This document shows positions 22,423 through 24,458 of a DNA stretch of 24,458 bases, one piece after another. Each line of letters opens with the position of its first letter. Position 1 is the stretch's first letter. This DNA is from a virus. Made by a program: the position numbers and the translations under genes. A model generated the notes under the pieces. The model was not told the DNA's origin. It ran no database searches and worked only from the letters and a program-made list of their open reading frames with translations. The stretch is from positions 1-24,458 of the IMG/VR virus record IMGVR_UViG_3300025065_000037. One strand, given 5' to 3'.

Positions 22423-22760
22423 TCTCCCTCTTTATTTGGCAGCGGATTCCGGCACTGGCACTTGCCTATGCTTACTGCGATCTTACAATAGTCGCAGTTT
22501 GGATTGTCGCAATAGTAGACTTTCTGATCCTTGTCGTAGGCCAGCGACTCTCGACAGTTGATATTCGGGCATATTAGTTTCCGCTTATTCATAGTTCCTA
22601 CCTGTTCTCTACGCCACATATCTTCTGCTTGCCATATAGCCACTATAATCATTTCTCTAAATTCTTTTAATTGTTTAAGGCTTAAATTACACACTGCCCC
22701 TGATATACCAAAATCCATTTCGTGCTTGTGATAACCTACTTCCAACAATGTTTTATCCAT
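22362..22760 (-). CDS. Cys-rich putative zinc-ribbon protein (132 aa)
   Basis: The N-terminal part (about 1-55) is helical (LSLKQLKEFREMIIVAIWQA). The C-terminal part has clustered cysteines (ICPNINCRESLAYD, YYCDNPNCDYCKI, GKCQCRNPL, GECVICNL) that could bind one or two zinc ions. AAGGAGGGGAAG precedes the ATG at 22760. An internal ATG (MNKRKLICPN) with a fair GGAA site could give the Cys-rich part alone. No family recognised. DNA or RNA contact is possible. Confidence 0.6.
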   Translation of the reverse strand: MDKTLLEVGYHKHEMDFGISGAVCNLSLKQLKEFREMIIVAIWQAEDMWRREQVGTMNKRKLICPNINCRESLAYDKDQKVYYCDNPNCDYCKIAVSIGKCQCRNPLPNKEGECVICNLKILKMFYPKAIPR

Positions 22761-22774
22761 CTTCCCCTCCTTGT

Positions 22775-22997
22775 TTAAGGTTCTCCAGTTAAACTCCTAA
22801 ATCATCTTCGCATTGTTTAGGTCTAATTACTTGTAAACGGTTAGTTACCTTCAAATGTTCTACTTCCATATCTTTTTCAAAATAAACACATCTTAGCTTT
22901 AAAATTCCATCTACATTAAGATACTGCAAACAAGGACAATCATCACAGAATTGAGGATTTTTAAGTTTTATGTATAGTTCCATTAAGGTTCTCCAGT
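22775..22997. repeat. 15-bp direct repeats bounding the small Cys-rich gene
   Basis: The string ttaaggttctccagt occurs at 22775-22789 and at 22983-22997, 208 bases apart. One copy carries the TGGAG ribosome-site-like string before the gene at 22789-22983 and shares two bases with its start codon. The other begins at the last base of its stop codon. The gene thus lies as a cassette between identical copies. Confidence 0.85.
22789..22983 (-). CDS. Small Cys-rich phage protein (64 aa)
   Basis: The protein begins MELYIKLKNPQFCDDCPCLQ, has a further Cys in LKLRCVYFEK and ends VIRPKQCEDDLGV. The layout (ELxIKLxNP, CxxCPC, a single Cys in the middle, and RPxxC at the end) is common among small phage proteins of unknown role. 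The gene is bounded by two copies of the same 15-base string. TGGAG upstream can serve as ribosome site. Confidence 0.65.
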   Translation of the reverse strand: MELYIKLKNPQFCDDCPCLQYLNVDGILKLRCVYFEKDMEVEHLKVTNRLQVIRPKQCEDDLGV

Positions 22998-23088
22998 AAT
23001 TGCTTAAGTTTTGACATTTGTATCTTTATTGTTGGGGGCAAAAGTAAATTTTCCATAAGGGTATTTCTCTGGCATACCGTGGTGGGGG

Positions 23089-23577
23089 TTAGATATTTTT
23101 TTCTATCCATTTTTTTGTTTCTGGATGTAATTGCATTTTTCCTTTATTCTTTTCATACCAAGTTTTCGTATTATCCCCATAGCCTTGAGCTTTTCCTGCT
23201 CCTCGCCAATCAGCTAACATTTCTTTTCGGAATTTGAGAGGTATATCTAAAATCTTAGTTCCGCCGTCATCTTCAATAAGTATCCACCACTGCCAATGAT
23301 GAGGGTTTCTTTTTTGATGGAGTAGCCACGCAAAATCAAAATCCTTTTCTACATCTTCTTTAGTCTTGCCAAAAAAGGTTTCTTTTATCCCAGCAGGCAA
23401 GTCTTTAAATGAAGGACAATTCCCATAAAAATAATTAGCATAAGGAAACCACTCATCAGGTAATAGTTTCGATAAATCGTGAGTTAATCCTCGCCAATAA
23501 AGACCGACCTTAAAACACTCAAGCATTACAAACCATTTGTGCCTTATAACATAAGAAGCATATTTTAAATGTTTCAT
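23089..23577 (-). CDS. DUF5662 family protein
   Basis: The 162-aa protein fits DUF5662 as I know it: HKWFVMLECFKVGLYWRGLT, then HDLSKLLPDEWFPYANYFYG. LLHQKRNPHHWQWWIL, ADWRGAGKAQGYGDN and LHPETKKWIE follow. The conserved His/Asp pair (THDLSK) and HHWQWW look like a metal or HD-like active site, but the activity is unknown. It is found in many phages and bacteria. The length is typical. Its start is preceded by GAGGGTGAG. Confidence 0.85.
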   Translation of the reverse strand: MKHLKYASYVIRHKWFVMLECFKVGLYWRGLTHDLSKLLPDEWFPYANYFYGNCPSFKDLPAGIKETFFGKTKEDVEKDFDFAWLLHQKRNPHHWQWWILIEDDGGTKILDIPLKFRKEMLADWRGAGKAQGYGDNTKTWYEKNKGKMQLHPETKKWIEKNI

Positions 23578-23586
23578 CTCACCCTC

Positions 23587-23721
23587 CTACTTTCTATCTT
23601 GCCCCTCACACTCCTTACTCATACACTTAGGACAGATATTATCTCCATAGACATCGTAGGCACCTTTAGCTCCACAGATTTCGCAGATTAAATCAGGTTC
23701 AAATTCAAGTTCTCGGCTCAT
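23587..23721 (-). CDS. Zinc-ribbon-like small protein (44 aa)
   Basis: The frame runs from ATG at 23721 to TAG at 23587. GTGGAGGAGG lies just upstream. The product is MSRELEFEPDLICEICGAKG followed by AYDVYGDNICPKCMSKECEG and QDRK, with two CxxC pairs (13-16 and 30-33) plus Cys38. This is a four-Cys zinc ribbon in form. The partner is unknown; nucleic acid or protein contact is likely. The gene ends 9 bases before the DUF5662 start. Confidence 0.75.
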   Translation of the reverse strand: MSRELEFEPDLICEICGAKGAYDVYGDNICPKCMSKECEGQDRK

Positions 23722-23736
23722 TCTACCTCCTCCACA

Positions 23737-24387
23737 CTAACCTTGATTACTTGGAAACTCTTGCCTTAACTTGCCTTTCCAAATCGGCTTTAGATTGTTT
23801 TTCATAAAGACTGGTTTTTCATATTTATCAACTTGTTTCAAAACACCTTCAACCCACTCTCTTTTAGTTTGTTTTTTACTTCTTACCCAACCAGTTAAAG
23901 CCCCTACAATAACCCAACTTAAATGAGTTAAGCTATAATGAGGAATAGCAGACAACAAAGGTTCATACGAAACAAAAGTTTTGTTTTTTAACATATAAAG
24001 TGAGGATAATCTATGGCTATCTTCATCATTAGTAATTGTCGCTCCAAGCCAACAGTTTTTGGGATATTTTCTTATCCGTCTATAACCTGAAGGATATTTA
24101 GTAAGAAACTGAAAAGTATGCTGAGGATTTTCTTTAGCAACCTTTATAATCTGGTTAATCCAACCTACAGGAATCCAGGGAGCAAATAAATCAGACATAG
24201 AGCATACAAATATCTTACTTGGCTTTGCTTTATATGGTTGTTTTAATCTGTCGGGATGAAAAGTAGGATTAAAATGTCCTTGAAATCTCAGTCCTATCTT
24301 TCGAGCATAGCAATAAGAACAATCATTATGGCAACCTGTTACTGGATTCCAAGTATAATCAGTCCATTCTATTTTAGTTTTATTCAT
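23737..24387 (-). CDS. Gp37/Gp68 (DUF5131) radical-SAM-like phage protein
   Basis: The protein matches the family known from mycobacteriophage Gp37/Gp68: KIEWTDYTWNPVTGCHNDCS, then YCYARK, with Cys19, Cys23 and Cys26 in CxxxCxxC spacing, the iron-sulfur motif of radical SAM enzymes. FVCSMSDLFAPWIP, FQFLTKYPSGYRRI and FVSYEPLLSAI are typical of it. The substrate is unknown. At 216 aa it is slightly short. The start overlaps the stop of the preceding gene (ATGA). Confidence 0.85.
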   Translation of the reverse strand: MNKTKIEWTDYTWNPVTGCHNDCSYCYARKIGLRFQGHFNPTFHPDRLKQPYKAKPSKIFVCSMSDLFAPWIPVGWINQIIKVAKENPQHTFQFLTKYPSGYRRIRKYPKNCWLGATITNDEDSHRLSSLYMLKNKTFVSYEPLLSAIPHYSLTHLSWVIVGALTGWVRSKKQTKREWVEGVLKQVDKYEKPVFMKNNLKPIWKGKLRQEFPSNQG

Positions 24388-24458
24388 TCAGGTTTATTCC
24401 ACCAAAGGTTACTTGAGCTAAGATTAGAAGGGGTATCATAGTTTAAAAAATGATTTAT
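24384..24458 (-). CDS. 3' end of an upstream gene, partial
   Basis: From the window edge a frame is open for 24 codons and ends in TGA at 24386-24384, overlapping the next ATG (ATGA). The visible end is INHFLNYDTPSNLSSSNLWW followed by NKPE. The overlap style matches the other genes, which supports reality. Nothing can be said on function. The rest lies outside the window. Confidence 0.5.
   Translation of the reverse strand: MNHFLNYDTPSNLSSSNLWWNKPE

Noticed and set aside
22984-23088. Tiny 23-aa frame (MPEKYPYGKFTF...) and a plus-strand TTGACA near 23011
   Set aside because: The frame is too short and lacks a clear ribosome site. The TTGACA has no matching -10 box and no plus-strand gene follows.
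1-24458. CRISPR array, tRNA genes, integrase, attachment sites
   Set aside because: No regularly spaced repeats, cloverleaf-like sequence or recombinase motifs were seen by reading. A tRNAscan-SE run would confirm absence of tRNAs.

Overview
The window is one uninterrupted block of bacteriophage genes, all transcribed from the minus strand, so the functional 5' end is at the high-coordinate side. Genes are packed with 1-14 nt overlaps or very short gaps. Many carry strong AGGAGG-type ribosome binding sites. TAA, TGA and TAG all act as stops, so there is no sign of code reassignment. Terminase of PBSX type, P22-like portal, N4-gp56-type capsid protein, SU10-like adaptor and a large nozzle-like protein, with no tape measure or sheath gene, point to a short-tailed (podovirus-like) dsDNA phage. 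Sec signal peptides, a lipobox protein, a possible spanin pair and an O-antigen-polymerase-like protein suggest a Gram-negative host. The fibre sequences resemble those often seen in environmental metagenomes (recalled from general knowledge). Nothing identifies the host genus. No integrase, repressor, tRNA or CRISPR was seen, so a temperate lifestyle cannot be judged.

Layout in transcription order. (1) 24458-21012: small accessory genes: the tail of an unknown gene, a Gp37/Gp68 (DUF5131) radical-SAM-like protein, a 44-aa zinc-ribbon protein, DUF5662, Cys-rich small proteins, three small membrane proteins and a small HTH protein. (2) 20910-14139: packaging and head module: small terminase, large terminase, five very small ORFs, portal, acidic scaffold, major capsid. 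A putative leader with a -10-like hexamer and a dyad precedes it. (3) 14078-6548: a mixed block with small beta-rich proteins that look like virion decorations, a Val/Pro-repeat protein and an 810-aa fibre-like protein with a signal peptide. Interleaved with these are three glycan-related genes: an O-antigen polymerase/ligase-like membrane protein, a PAPS sulfotransferase-like protein and a glycosyltransferase-like protein. (4) 6534-4781: a possible lysis or envelope cassette: an exported protein, a membrane-anchored coiled coil, two small proteins, a 58-aa lipoprotein and a permuted NlpC/P60-like cysteine peptidase. (5) 4765-1: tail module: adaptor, second fibre with signal peptide, nozzle-like protein, small virion protein and an incomplete protein at the edge.

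The most interesting points are the three-gene glycan set inside the structural operon, and the repeated use of Sec signal peptides on proteins that otherwise look like phage fibres or decorations. Together they suggest that part of this late operon acts on or is displayed at the host envelope, for example O-antigen conversion or exclusion of rival phages. This is inference. Four complete small genes (5308-5484, 5477-5644, 18100-18264, 18257-18403), a 44-aa zinc-ribbon gene (23587-23721) and two edge fragments were read directly from the sequence.
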